Virus record (IMG/VR): IMGVR_UViG_3300035112_000009
Coordinates: 1 to 63,048 of that record
Reading direction: 5' to 3' (one strand)
DNA: 63,048 nucleotides
DNA from: a virus
Shown in pieces: positions 49,672-58,965 of this stretch. The notes beneath the pieces are model-generated. The model was not told the origin of the DNA, searched no databases, and saw only the letters and a program-made list of their open reading frames with translations. Both the position numbers and the translations under genes were made by a program. The first letter of the stretch is position 1; the number at the start of each line of letters is the position of its first letter.

Positions 49672-52600
49672 TGCCCGCGCTTTTTCTTTGAATCGTAAAC
49701 CGACACGCCCTCACCTAACGTAGACAGCGGCAGGGTTTCAGCTACACCCGTCCAGCCGTCTGCGTCATAGGCATCACTCGCATCTGAATAGATCATCGGC
49801 AACAGGCGATTAGCTAACGCACTGGTGTCTCTGCGATTGCTGGGCACACCAAGCAGTGACGTAGGATCTCCCTTAAAGTCTGTGCCATAGGTCTCACCGC
49901 CCACCTTTTTCTTCTGAGCTAAAAAGAGATCGTGAACAAGCGAAGCGTTAGGCGATTCCTTACCCCTGAAGTAATGCTCCAGGACGTTGACAGGCTCCGT
50001 CTTGGTTGCCCGGCCCTGCTGCCGATCGTAGAAGGCTTTCATCAATCGAGTAGCAACACGAATATGACTCTGGAAACCTCCTGAAAAATCAACATGTAAC
50101 TTGCCCCAACGGGCCTTTAGGAAGTCGGGCGAGTTCGGATCGGTGTCTACCTCGGCACCTGACAACTTGGCGAGCGCCAACTGTGAACTAACAAGGCCCG
50201 CATAACTGAACAGTGTTTTGAATGCTTCGACTCGTGCCGGCCGCGTCATTTGCGTGTAGGTCCTGGGATCGAAAGGTATGCTCAGCATCTTCACCCGTGA
50301 GGCCCAAAAGCGCGGACTGAAGATCACCGTTGCTAATGCTGGCGATGCGCTCTGAAGTCTGCCCAACGAACCTCTACCCGTTGCGTTATTGATCAAAGAA
50401 ACGCCTTCCTCGAACGCTTGGCGATCCTTTGGATTCTCCGGGTCGAGTCCCAACTTTCTCAGCTTAGCAACGTAGTCCTTGAACCATCCCATTCTGAGAT
50501 GATCTGCCATCGTTGAATACGCTTGTTCGCTATGCCTGACAATCGGCAACTTCTGAACAAATCGAGATTGGAATGCTTCTTCACGGCCACCCAACGGCGA
50601 ATGTTCAGATGCTCCCACGGATGTAAGATCCAATCCAAACCGTTTGGCATACTTGAACTCAGGATCGGTTTCCAGCTGTGAAACTAGCCGCTCGTATTGC
50701 TTCGTGTTCAGCGCTTTGAATTGCTTAACGAACGCATCGGCCCATATCTTTGGATGACGGGCAAGGCCCATCTTCCCCTGCCGGAATCCGAACGACAGAT
50801 CAGCCGTAGTCGTCAATGCTCGGGTAAGCCCGGTCACGTCCACAATGCCACGCCCAACCTTTTGCATCCGAGTCGCGCTTAGATCGCGGAAGGTGCGCGC
50901 CAAGTTAGCTCGGGCTTTCCTAGCTTCTGTCTGAGCATCTAACCGTTCATTGATGACTGCCTGAACATTCTTTGCATCGGGCTGGGCTCTGAGCGCTCCG
51001 CGAACTCGAGACTCCTGGAGGAATTGCTTTCGCTGTTCATCGTAAAGCGCGTAACTCGATTTGTAGATTCGATCGAGATGCGGCTTGATAGCGTCCCCAA
51101 ACTCTTCGGCCATCTGCTTCGACCACTCTGCCGCCGTGATCCCCTTGCGAGCCAGCTTCGCAGCCCCAATCACCGAGTAGTCTGCGATGTCCAATGCAAC
51201 CGCCGCAGGATTCACGGCAGCGCCTCGTTGCCCGCGCGGACCTTTAGTCGCCTCGATCATTTGCGCCTTACGAGCCTCTAGCCTGGCCCGCGCATCCGTC
51301 TCCATCTTCACCAATCGCTCTTGCAGGTTGCCGACTCGCTGACGTGCTGACTTCTCCGTAACAGGAGGCGCGCCGGAATCCTGCATTTGCTTTTCAAGAG
51401 CAGAGATCCGCGCCTCGGCTTGCTCAACTCTTTTGGCCTGCTCCAGCAGGCTTTGCGCTTGGCCTCGGGTTAGCTTTTGCTCCGGTCGCAACTGTTTTTG
51501 CGCAGCCAATAACACACCCTCAGGTGAGAGACGCGACACTATCGATGCTGCCTGGATCGACTGACCGGCCTCAGTTAGTTTCCGCGATAGGTCGCTGGCG
51601 ACATTCACGGCACTTTCAAGATTGCCCTGATCTTGCAGATGCTTTATCAACAGAATCCCTGCTGCCGTATCCTCGGCTGTTATCTCTTTCCGCGCAGCAA
51701 GGTCCGCAACGGAACGCTCAACTCCGTCTGATTTGATCTTCTGGGCCGCTCGGGTTAAGGCTTCGGCATTTGTGATTACCGTGTAATCGCGATTCTCTCC
51801 ACCTTGAAGCCCTGCGCGTTCGAGCGTCTGAGGGAAAGAACGTTGCCGGGTTACGGGTTCGGGCGGAGCAGACTGCGATGGTCTGACGCGCTCCAGCGCT
51901 GTTGTAGGTTCTGGAGTGGAGACCGCCACGGGCGCGGCCTCTGCTGGCATAGTCGATGCGGGCTTGCTGGCGGATTCAATCGGGGTGCCCGTTTGAGGGA
52001 CTAATGTTTCAGGACTTGTTCCGCGGCGATCGATGACTCTGAATGGCGCTGTGCGTTCCGCTTCGCCTTGCGCATCAACTTCTTGGGCGCTCATCGGCTT
52101 TTCACGAATCGGGACAGCGATCTGATTGCCTTCACCGCGCATGTTCGGACGTTGAATAACATGCTCAACACCTGACTCGTCCAGTACACGAACCTTGCCA
52201 CGTGTTACGCCTGCCTGGTTTGCGGATTCCGTGACCGCCCCAAAGTCTCGATGCTGCCAGCGGTTCAGCTTCGCGCCTTCCTCAACGGCAACAATAGGCT
52301 TGCGCGGTCCAACAACTCCGAGGTTTTCCGGGATTTGATTTATCGGCGGACGCGATTGAATCTCAGGAGATACCTCTGCCGGCTGAACACCTCGAAGTTG
52401 ATCGCGAACCCTTACTCCACGCGGACTTGGCAACGCATTAACAGCGGATTCTTTGGCGGCAATCTCCCGCTGGAAGTCGGGCACAACCTGCGCGCGCTCC
52501 ACTCCCAACGTCCTACCTTCGCGGGCCGCAATATCCAATGGCACGTCAGGATTGCCCTGCCTAGCACCAACCGGAAATGCTGCGCCAGTAATCGCAGATT

Positions 52601-54242
52601 GAAATATCTCTTTCGGGCCCGCACCACCTGCCGCGGCGCTTCCTGCCAAGCCTGCCGCGCCCGCAGTTCTTAGTAACGCTTGCCGCTCCACAGCAGACAG
52701 AGCATTAGCGTTGACTGCTTGCCCGATCGGGCCCGTGGCAGCTATTGGGGCGGCGAGTATCCCGGCCTTGTACGCGGCTTCTGGGCCTCTCTGAACGTTC
52801 TCCAGTGCTTGTTCAGCAGGGAAGGCTGCGCCGCCTCCTAAAGCCTCAGCACGAGTAATAGCGCCCGCTGTACCAAGTCCCGTCTCTGCCGCCGTGCCCG
52901 TCCATGTGGTTTGCCTCGGAATGCTTTCCTGCGCTTGAGCGATCGCCAGAGCATTAGGATCGGATTGGGGATCGACCTCAGCTGGGCGTTTACCCGTCAA
53001 AGCTTCCGTCGCAGCCAATACAGGGCTTGTTAGGCGAGCCGCAGTCGGTGCCAAGTCCGCAACGTTCTGGGCGAGTTGATTTGTCCGCAGCAGCTCACGG
53101 GCTCCTGCCTGCGCGAGATCCTGCCTAACGCCCTCACCCGCCTTTAACTCGTTCTTGATGTCGCGAGCAACCGCCGCTCTGCCTGATTCTTGCGAACTTA
53201 CCGCTGCCTCATAAGCCTTTCGCCCTCCGAGGCCATAAGCATTTATTGCGTCGATCAGCGCTCGGGTGGGGCGCCCGTGGGCCACGAAAGACCCATCAGG
53301 CAACTGCTCCACCGCCGCGTTACCCGTAAGCGGCACTCCCATCTCCTGCCTGAATTGTTTTGCGAGTTCGCCGTATCCAGGCCCAAGCTGTTCTAATAGT
53401 GCATCGTCTACTTGTTCGGAGGTTGGCTTCTCTTTGAATCGGACCTCGATATGCTTACCCAGAAGATCGGGGTGATTAGCGGGTAGTTGCATTCCCTGCA
53501 TTCGCACCTGCTCAGCCAATTCTTTTGATGATTGGGCTAGTCGGTTTAGCCCGGATTCGGCACGGGGATCGGCTGGCTCAAACTTTAACGGCTGACGCTT
53601 AACGGGCTCGGGCAGTACATCGCCACCGACTTCTGTAACTGTAGAAGTGACGCGCGGTTTGATCGGCTGACGAACACCTTTAGCCGCACCTTGCATTTCC
53701 GTGGGCAGTTCGGCATATGGTTCGCTTGGGTTTGGCGTGTCAGTAAAAGTGAACTCTTCTGGCTTGGTTCCGTTGAAAATGCTGTAGACGTGATCACGAG
53801 TATTGATTAGCCCGTCGCCAACGTCAGGAATGCCCACGCCCCCGCTTTTTAGATCCTTCTCTACGTTCCCGGCCCCAGCATGATACGCAGCCACTGCTCG
53901 CATCCATGCGCCTCGCTCAGACGGCGCTCCTTGCCGGAATTTGTCGTAGTTCTGCTTTAGCAGGTACAAGCCTGCGTAAGCATTATCGAGCGGGTTATTG
54001 TTGTCGAGATTCTTTCCCGTCTGCTTACTAATTCCTGCCAGCGTGTCGGGCATGACCTGGAAGCGGCCACGAGCGCCAACAGGCGAGACAGCGGAGGTGT
54101 TACCACCAGACTCCTGGTTAACCATTCGATCAACCAAGACCTTCGGGATCTTAAACTTCGTGCGGAGTTGATCGATAGCAGAATCGAGATCGATCTGATC
54201 GTCAGGCGGGCTTGAGCGGGGTAGTTGGGATTGAGGTGTCAT
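49668..54242 (-). CDS. Large ejection/polyvalent protein with lytic transglycosylase domain
   Basis: 1524 aa, the largest protein. Residues about 20-130 are an SLT-type transglycosylase (DRMVNQESGGNTSAVSPVGA, GRFQVMPDTL, then AVAAYHAGAGNV; catalytic Glu in NQESGG). There follow long low-complexity and coiled-coil stretches, then a C-terminal region (about 1130-1500) resembling large polyvalent-protein domains. It probably enters the cell with DNA and opens peptidoglycan. It contains the only peptidoglycan-cleaving domain I can find. Confidence 0.8.
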   Translation of the reverse strand: MTPQSQLPRSSPPDDQIDLDSAIDQLRTKFKIPKVLVDRMVNQESGGNTSAVSPVGARGRFQVMPDTLAGISKQTGKNLDNNNPLDNAYAGLYLLKQNYDKFRQGAPSERGAWMRAVAAYHAGAGNVEKDLKSGGVGIPDVGDGLINTRDHVYSIFNGTKPEEFTFTDTPNPSEPYAELPTEMQGAAKGVRQPIKPRVTSTVTEVGGDVLPEPVKRQPLKFEPADPRAESGLNRLAQSSKELAEQVRMQGMQLPANHPDLLGKHIEVRFKEKPTSEQVDDALLEQLGPGYGELAKQFRQEMGVPLTGNAAVEQLPDGSFVAHGRPTRALIDAINAYGLGGRKAYEAAVSSQESGRAAVARDIKNELKAGEGVRQDLAQAGARELLRTNQLAQNVADLAPTAARLTSPVLAATEALTGKRPAEVDPQSDPNALAIAQAQESIPRQTTWTGTAAETGLGTAGAITRAEALGGGAAFPAEQALENVQRGPEAAYKAGILAAPIAATGPIGQAVNANALSAVERQALLRTAGAAGLAGSAAAGGAGPKEIFQSAITGAAFPVGARQGNPDVPLDIAAREGRTLGVERAQVVPDFQREIAAKESAVNALPSPRGVRVRDQLRGVQPAEVSPEIQSRPPINQIPENLGVVGPRKPIVAVEEGAKLNRWQHRDFGAVTESANQAGVTRGKVRVLDESGVEHVIQRPNMRGEGNQIAVPIREKPMSAQEVDAQGEAERTAPFRVIDRRGTSPETLVPQTGTPIESASKPASTMPAEAAPVAVSTPEPTTALERVRPSQSAPPEPVTRQRSFPQTLERAGLQGGENRDYTVITNAEALTRAAQKIKSDGVERSVADLAARKEITAEDTAAGILLIKHLQDQGNLESAVNVASDLSRKLTEAGQSIQAASIVSRLSPEGVLLAAQKQLRPEQKLTRGQAQSLLEQAKRVEQAEARISALEKQMQDSGAPPVTEKSARQRVGNLQERLVKMETDARARLEARKAQMIEATKGPRGQRGAAVNPAAVALDIADYSVIGAAKLARKGITAAEWSKQMAEEFGDAIKPHLDRIYKSSYALYDEQRKQFLQESRVRGALRAQPDAKNVQAVINERLDAQTEARKARANLARTFRDLSATRMQKVGRGIVDVTGLTRALTTTADLSFGFRQGKMGLARHPKIWADAFVKQFKALNTKQYERLVSQLETDPEFKYAKRFGLDLTSVGASEHSPLGGREEAFQSRFVQKLPIVRHSEQAYSTMADHLRMGWFKDYVAKLRKLGLDPENPKDRQAFEEGVSLINNATGRGSLGRLQSASPALATVIFSPRFWASRVKMLSIPFDPRTYTQMTRPARVEAFKTLFSYAGLVSSQLALAKLSGAEVDTDPNSPDFLKARWGKLHVDFSGGFQSHIRVATRLMKAFYDRQQGRATKTEPVNVLEHYFRGKESPNASLVHDLFLAQKKKVGGETYGTDFKGDPTSLLGVPSNRRDTSALANRLLPMIYSDASDAYDADGWTGVAETLPLSTLGEGVSVYDSKKKRGH

Positions 54243-54245
54243 CGC

Positions 54246-55661
54246 TCACTGCATAAGCTCCTGAAGTCGTTGAGTACTCACCTTTGGAGCAACATACTTG
54301 GGGCCGCGCTTCACGCCTCGGGTTTCGCCTCGTACTGGTTTGAACTTCGTTGCCTGACCCCTTAACTTGTCGGCGTTGGCATAGTGACCATTTCGGCCCT
54401 GTTCAAGTTGGGCGATACGCGAGTTCAGCGCATTTAACTGATTCATGCGAGCTGAATGCGTAACCTTATCCTCAGTCTCTTTCACAGGGCCTTCACGCGC
54501 CAGCAAGCTCTGAATCTCGGCCCTTTGAGCGTACAACCCACCGGGATCGCGTAACTGCTTGTCAATCGTGTCGCCCATAGCCCTGGCGCTCTGAGATTGC
54601 TCGAGCAACGACTGCGCCTCAGCGTTCTTATCTTCATCCTGCCGGGTAAAAGTTTCTTGATCCTTTTCGCGCTGATATTCCCGCTGACCCCGAGTCGCTA
54701 ACGCATTGGCAGCCTGAGACTGGGACACCGTGAACTCTTGCCCGTCAATCGTCACTTTTGTTGGCACTTCTGACTGGTTTACCAATGGCTGACCATCTCT
54801 AGTAACCGGCGTGGCCGTGCGAGTCTTTCGATTAACAGCGAGTAACTGACCGTTGATTTTCTCGATCGTCGTTTCGTCTTTGGCTTCGCGATCAGGTAGC
54901 ACTAAGCCCAACGCTGCCGCTCGATCTGCAATCGCCTTGTGCTGCGGATTGGAGCGGCTAAAATCAGGCAGGGAATTGTAAAGTTGACGTAAGTTGTCGC
55001 GCTCTTGTTCTTTGCTCTGCGCGGCTAGGCGATCCGGCTCCCGAGTCAGATGTTCAGCCTCTGCCCGTTTATAGCTTCGCTCAACCTGGGCATTAGCCAA
55101 ACTGTTTTCCTGATTCCGACTCAACACCTCCCGCTGAATCCGGCCCTGAGTAGCCGCAACGTCGTTTCCCACCGCGTATTCATTTCGCGTCTGAGGATTG
55201 AGTTCATAGTCAGCAAGGCCACCTATTGCCCCACCAACGCCTCGATTCAAGAATCCCAACGCAGTAGCAATCAGGGCATCTTTCGCGCTTCTGGGGGCTT
55301 TGTAGGCTAACTGTGACTCTAGCAGCGCACGATCACGTGTTAGCGGATCAGCATCGCCAATGGTTCCAACTGGCCGGCCATTGTGACGAGTAATCATCGT
55401 CGGGCCTTCTAACTCGGACGTGTCAACCGTCGTAGGCGTTCGCGTCAACAGTTCAGGCGCCACGTTGGGCGGTGCCACAGCAGGCAGCACGGACGGAGTA
55501 ATCATTGGGCGAGATTCAACCGCAGGAACCTCAATCGTCGGACGAGTAAGAACCTGACTCGGCGAAGGCGCCGGAGTCTCTAAAGGTTCACCCTGAGTCA
55601 GTCGTCTGATTATCTCAAGGTGACTTGGATCGGTTAAGGGTTTGCGGGTTAGGAATGCCAT
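54246..55661 (-). CDS. Putative internal virion/ejection protein
   Basis: 471 aa. Pro-rich N terminus (about 30-90), then helical coiled coil (about 180-260 and 340-420, for example LNALNSRIAQLEQGRNGHY), basic C terminus. Directly upstream of the large ejection protein. Confidence 0.5.
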   Translation of the reverse strand: MAFLTRKPLTDPSHLEIIRRLTQGEPLETPAPSPSQVLTRPTIEVPAVESRPMITPSVLPAVAPPNVAPELLTRTPTTVDTSELEGPTMITRHNGRPVGTIGDADPLTRDRALLESQLAYKAPRSAKDALIATALGFLNRGVGGAIGGLADYELNPQTRNEYAVGNDVAATQGRIQREVLSRNQENSLANAQVERSYKRAEAEHLTREPDRLAAQSKEQERDNLRQLYNSLPDFSRSNPQHKAIADRAAALGLVLPDREAKDETTIEKINGQLLAVNRKTRTATPVTRDGQPLVNQSEVPTKVTIDGQEFTVSQSQAANALATRGQREYQREKDQETFTRQDEDKNAEAQSLLEQSQSARAMGDTIDKQLRDPGGLYAQRAEIQSLLAREGPVKETEDKVTHSARMNQLNALNSRIAQLEQGRNGHYANADKLRGQATKFKPVRGETRGVKRGPKYVAPKVSTQRLQELMQ

Positions 55662-55673
55662 AACTTTATCTTG

Positions 55674-55832
55674 CTATCGGTGAAGCAAACGCGCCAACCA
55701 ATTCAACCACGCGCGCCAACGCGGAATCTTTGTTTGTGAGACCCAGTACGTTCGACTTCCGCGCTGTTCAATGAAATCTGTGGAGGTAGCCCAATCAGGA
55801 ATCCGATCCACATTGAGAACGTGCTTGTTCAT
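55674..55832 (-). CDS. Small protein, 52 aa
   Basis: ATG 55832 overlaps the upstream TGA by 4 bases; TAG 55674-55676. The C terminus is Trp/Arg/Leu-rich (IPRWRAWLNWLARLLHR), an amphipathic membrane-active-looking helix. Not previously listed because it is short; the coupling supports it. Confidence 0.5.
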   Translation of the reverse strand: MNKHVLNVDRIPDWATSTDFIEQRGSRTYWVSQTKIPRWRAWLNWLARLLHR

Positions 55833-55999
55833 TTCGTTACCATCCTCGCAGAGTTTAGCGGCCTCGAATGCTTGTTTCCATCTTCTTCAGCGGTCAACTC
55901 CACTGGCCGCTTTCCGAGCAAATTTGCATCATCACAATACCCGTCGTGCTTACGCCCGCAGTTGCAGCAAATTCCGTCCGCAGGATCGTTCAAACTCAT
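55829..55999 (-). CDS. Small zinc-knuckle protein, 56 aa
   Basis: ATG 55999 overlaps the upstream stop; TGA 55829-55831. CCNCGRKHDGYC near the N terminus is a compact metal site. Unknown. Confidence 0.5.
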   Translation of the reverse strand: MSLNDPADGICCNCGRKHDGYCDDANLLGKRPVELTAEEDGNKHSRPLNSARMVTK

Positions 56000-56316
56000 C
56001 GTTTGCTCCCCTTCGGCCTCGGCCCTCTCCGCATAGCCATCGCCGCCCGCTCCCGTGCCAGATGCTTGTCCTCAACCGTCTGCTGGGTTGGCCCTGCGCC
56101 TGTAGACTCGTAAACCGGAAGTGAACCGTCCCCGTCCCCATACGCGAACTCGCCCAACTTCGGCAGGGCAGACTCCACAGTAACAGTCGCCGTTCCCGCC
56201 CGCCCCGTGGCCTCTGCCATTCGAGCCGCCACGACCGCAAAATCCACAGCCGCACCCTGGGATCCTCCAAACCCTCGAATCCACTCCATCGTTTCCGGAC
56301 TCACCAAGCAGTTCAA
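55996..56316 (-). CDS. Ribbon-helix-helix-like protein, paralogue of 56827-57252, with in-frame TAG upstream
   Basis: 106 aa if started at TTG 56316. Its N terminus (NCLVSPETMEWI ... VDFAVVAARM) aligns with the protein at 56827-57252 (NCLISPETKATI ... VDVAVAAY). Upstream and in frame, R-V-K would extend the match but is cut off by a TAG at 56326-56328. Either a short TTG-start version or a gene damaged by a nonsense mutation. Confidence 0.5.
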   Translation of the reverse strand: MNCLVSPETMEWIRGFGGSQGAAVDFAVVAARMAEATGRAGTATVTVESALPKLGEFAYGDGDGSLPVYESTGAGPTQQTVEDKHLARERAAMAMRRGPRPKGSKR

Positions 56317-56325
56317 CTTTACCCG

Positions 56326-56400
56326 CTACGGATTGATCATGTAATGCACCGGCGGCGGTATGACACAAACGGCTTCCCATCCCGGTATTTGATACTTCAC
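56326..56400 (-). CDS. Mini-ORF, 24 aa, in frame with the next gene
   Basis: GTG 56400 behind GAGGAGAAGAA, an excellent ribosome-binding site; ends at TAG 56326-56328. It is in the same frame as 55996-56316, with only the TAG and three codons between. Could be a coupling leader or the 5' part of an interrupted gene. Confidence 0.35.
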   Translation of the reverse strand: MKYQIPGWEAVCVIPPPVHYMINP

Positions 56401-56426
56401 TTCTTCTCCTCTGCTATCGGCGAAAC

Positions 56427-56576
56427 CTATTTTCCCGAGTCATCTACCGGCCAACACGTAACCTCGCCCAACCCACTCTCAACACATGGAACTGGAAAGT
56501 TCCCAGCATCAGGAGTCGGTAAAGGTGGTAGCGTCTCAGCCGTAAAGATGATCATTAGGACTGTTTCAATTATCAT
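56427..56576 (-). CDS. Small protein with hydrophobic N terminus, 49 aa
   Basis: ATG 56576 overlaps the upstream TGA; TAG 56427-56429. The N terminus MIIETVLMIIFTAETLP is hydrophobic; the remainder is Pro-rich with two Cys. Unknown. Confidence 0.45.
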   Translation of the reverse strand: MIIETVLMIIFTAETLPPLPTPDAGNFPVPCVESGLGEVTCWPVDDSGK

Positions 56577-56830
56577 TTTGAGCCTTTCGTTACCGTCCTC
56601 GTAGAGTCAACGGATTCAGATACACCATAACTCCACAAAGTAAGCCCTTCGATTTCTGCCTTACGGCGATAAAAAGTATCCCACTGGAGACGATCTTTCT
56701 CATCCTCCAGTTTGCGTACTCGGTCGCTCAGGCTATTCCACGAAAGCCACAGCCCAGCGATAAGCATAACCATGAGCCATCCGGCGGCCCCAACGACAAA
56801 CCCCAGTATCATTTTGCCCGTCTCGCTCAT
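56573..56830 (-). CDS. Single-pass membrane protein with coiled coil, 85 aa
   Basis: Start 56830 overlaps the upstream stop (ATGA). TM helix MILGFVVGAAGWLMVMLIAG, then a heptad helix (LSDRVRKLEDEKDRLQW). The layout resembles an inner-membrane spanin or holin accessory. Confidence 0.55.
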   Translation of the reverse strand: MSETGKMILGFVVGAAGWLMVMLIAGLWLSWNSLSDRVRKLEDEKDRLQWDTFYRRKAEIEGLTLWSYGVSESVDSTRTVTKGSK

Positions 56831-57252
56831 CGCTTCGCATCTCCCGGCTTCAATAGCGGCTTGCGATTCGCCCGCCAAATCTGAATTGGCCGATCATCAA
56901 CTATCGCTGGCGGTAGGTTCGCAGGAACGCGATTGAACCCGACACTCCCCGCGCTCGGCAACTCATCAGGATTCATGTAATCAATGTCCGTTCGGCCCAA
57001 TGCCTGAGCCAACGGATCGGCTGCTTTCCTCGCCTCGGCCGCTTGTGCTTTCTTAGACAGCTTTGGAGCAACGGGCTCGCCCACAGTGAGCGACCTCTGG
57101 AACGCGGGCGAACAATACGCAGCAACGGCAACGTCAACCATTTCGCCTTGCGAGTGCTCACACCGCAAGCGGTCAATCGTCGCTTTCGTCTCTGGTGAAA
57201 TAAGGCAATTCAAAGAAACCCGCCTCTGCTCATCTGCTATACGTTTTGGCAT
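56827..57252 (-). CDS. Ribbon-helix-helix-like DNA-binding protein
   Basis: 141 aa. The N terminus RRVSLNCLISPETKATIDRL, then SQGEMVDVAVAAY, has the strand-helix-helix look of RHH proteins. A basic linker and Pro-rich C terminus follow. Lies directly after terS; may recognise packaging or late regulatory DNA (inference). Confidence 0.5.
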   Translation of the reverse strand: MPKRIADEQRRVSLNCLISPETKATIDRLRCEHSQGEMVDVAVAAYCSPAFQRSLTVGEPVAPKLSKKAQAAEARKAADPLAQALGRTDIDYMNPDELPSAGSVGFNRVPANLPPAIVDDRPIQIWRANRKPLLKPGDAKR

Positions 57253-57287
57253 GTAGAGATAATAACAACCTGTAGAGGTTTAAGTTC

Positions 57288-57833
57288 TCAACCAATCTGC
57301 CCGTGCTCAACATCAGCCCCAAACAGGTCAGAAACGATCGTCTTCGCCGCTTCAGGAGGTAGTTTGTACTTCCCGGATGGATCTGTTAGTTCGGCCAGTG
57401 TTTCTTTGGCAACCTGATCAGGCGTGAACGCGTGTTCAACCTTGTCGGTGAATAGCTTGTATTTCTTGCCCATCAACTCACAAGCTTTGATTTTGTCGGC
57501 CAATTTCAGCCTAGCGCCGACAACTTCACCCTCAGATCCGTACCTCACTTCAACCAGATCGCGCCACGGAGTCATGGCAATTTCAGATAACTCGGCCTGG
57601 ACTTCAGCCGCCGTCATAATCCTTTTCCCGAGTTTCTGTTCCGTGGATTTCCGCAATCGTTTGATTTCGGCCTGAATGTTAGGTTTTGCAAGGTTCTCAG
57701 AAGCCACAACTCTGAGCGTGTCTTCATTGCCTTTATAGCCCGCAATCCTAGCCGCTTCAGTCGCGTTTCCGTTCGCCTCGCCAGCGTAGGCCAAGCAAAA
57801 GGTTCGCATCTTTAGTGTGAGCTTTTCTTTCAT
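57288..57833 (-). CDS. terS: Terminase small subunit
   Basis: 181 aa, Terminase_2-like. KMRTFCLAYAGEANGNATEA, then ARIAGYKGNEDT is the DNA-binding HTH. ENLAKPNIQAEIKRLRKS, then MTAAEVQAELSEIAM is the oligomerisation helix pair. Recognises the packaging site. Confidence 0.85.
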   Translation of the reverse strand: MKEKLTLKMRTFCLAYAGEANGNATEAARIAGYKGNEDTLRVVASENLAKPNIQAEIKRLRKSTEQKLGKRIMTAAEVQAELSEIAMTPWRDLVEVRYGSEGEVVGARLKLADKIKACELMGKKYKLFTDKVEHAFTPDQVAKETLAELTDPSGKYKLPPEAAKTIVSDLFGADVEHGQIG

Positions 57834-57852
57834 CTCTCACGATGCTGGGGAG

Positions 57853-58257
57853 TTACTTCGGATCATCGTTCCAGGGAATGCCCCGAACCTTGAATATCGC
57901 CTTAGCCCACTGAATCTGTTTCTCATAGGCTTCGTTCTCGTTTGCCAGTCTTTCAAGTTCCAACTGCTTAAACGTTAATTGCTGAATCATCCTCAACACC
58001 GCATCCCCGGCCGATATGTTCGTTTGCAAATCAAGACTTCTTACCTCTGCGAATGCTCGCGCCGTCCGAGCCTCAGATTCGTGTATCTCCGCTGCCTCAA
58101 CTAACTTCGGACTTCGTGGCTTCCTTCGATCCAAATACAGCTTCAATATCCCCAGAACCATGCCTCCACCGAGTAGATTTGCAAGGCCAGTGGCTAATGC
58201 GAAACGGGCGAATTCCGCTATGGTATGAGGCAGGGTGGTAGATGACGTTTGCATCAT
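57853..58257 (-). CDS. Membrane-anchored coiled-coil protein, 134 aa
   Basis: One TM segment (FALATGLANLLGGGMVLGIL), then a long helix (LKLYLDRRKPRSPKLVEAAE; QLTFKQLELERLANENEAYE). Might be an inner-membrane spanin or holin-like component. Confidence 0.5.
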   Translation of the reverse strand: MMQTSSTTLPHTIAEFARFALATGLANLLGGGMVLGILKLYLDRRKPRSPKLVEAAEIHESEARTARAFAEVRSLDLQTNISAGDAVLRMIQQLTFKQLELERLANENEAYEKQIQWAKAIFKVRGIPWNDDPK

Positions 58258-58653
58258 TCATCTGGATTGACATAGCCCGTTGACGGCTCCCTGTAGTGCT
58301 TCAAACTCGTGGCGCGTCATAAATACACCGTCAGGCGAAAACCGTTTATACAACTCCTTCGCCTCAGAGCGAGGCCACACAACTGGCCCGATCGCTGCCG
58401 CTTGGGGAGGTAGCGCCACGTCCATGTAAAGCGGTTTGTAGAAGTAACTCCCGTCCAGACACATGGAATCCGCTGTCTCTTCGTCGGACGTGATCGCAAT
58501 GTCTTCTGAGGTGGTTTGATAACCCGTCAGAAAGTAGACAGCGCGAATCAGCCAGCGAGAGAGAAATGGATAGTCTGCCAATGCCCTCGGATGCTTGCCC
58601 ACCCGAAACACGACCTTCGGCTTGATGTCCGGCTTTAGAGCTACTTGAACCAT
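58258..58653 (-). CDS. Hypothetical protein, 131 aa
   Basis: Mixed alpha/beta with an aromatic patch (YPFLSRWLIRAVYFLTGYQ). No motif recognised; in the lysis-type gene cluster. Confidence 0.45.
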   Translation of the reverse strand: MVQVALKPDIKPKVVFRVGKHPRALADYPFLSRWLIRAVYFLTGYQTTSEDIAITSDEETADSMCLDGSYFYKPLYMDVALPPQAAAIGPVVWPRSEAKELYKRFSPDGVFMTRHEFEALQGAVNGLCQSR

Positions 58654-58841
58654 TATCCCGGGCCTCCTGGTCCTTCTGTCGATCCTCCGCCCGGCGCCGG
58701 CGGTGGCTCAGGTGCGGGCTCACCAGGACCCTCTGTGGATCCTGGATTTGTCGTATCGAAAGGCTGAGGGCTGGGTTTCCCCGGCTCTGGCTTGTGCTCG
58801 TTTGGATCTTTCGGTCCTTGTGGATCTTTTTCAGTTGCCAT
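58653..58841 (-). CDS. Pro/Gly-rich low-complexity protein, 62 aa
   Basis: Almost wholly Pro, Gly, Glu and Lys. STEGPGEPAPEP and STEGPGGPG form an internal repeat. Likely disordered; could be a spacer or periplasmic stalk. Confidence 0.5.
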   Translation of the reverse strand: MATEKDPQGPKDPNEHKPEPGKPSPQPFDTTNPGSTEGPGEPAPEPPPAPGGGSTEGPGGPG

Positions 58842-58965
58842 TGTCTTGACCCTTTCGCTCGGGCTGGGTTACTTTCCCTGCCGCGGCGGTCGCTGTCACC
58901 TGAAAAGTATGGCGGCCGTCACGGTTGCGGGCGTTGACTCTCGGGCCAACGTCCGCGCCTCTCAC

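Noticed and set aside
49668-54242. N4-like virion RNA polymerase
   Set aside because: The capsid is N4-gp56-like, but this large protein has an SLT domain and no polymerase motifs; no vRNAP-sized gene (about 3500 aa) exists.
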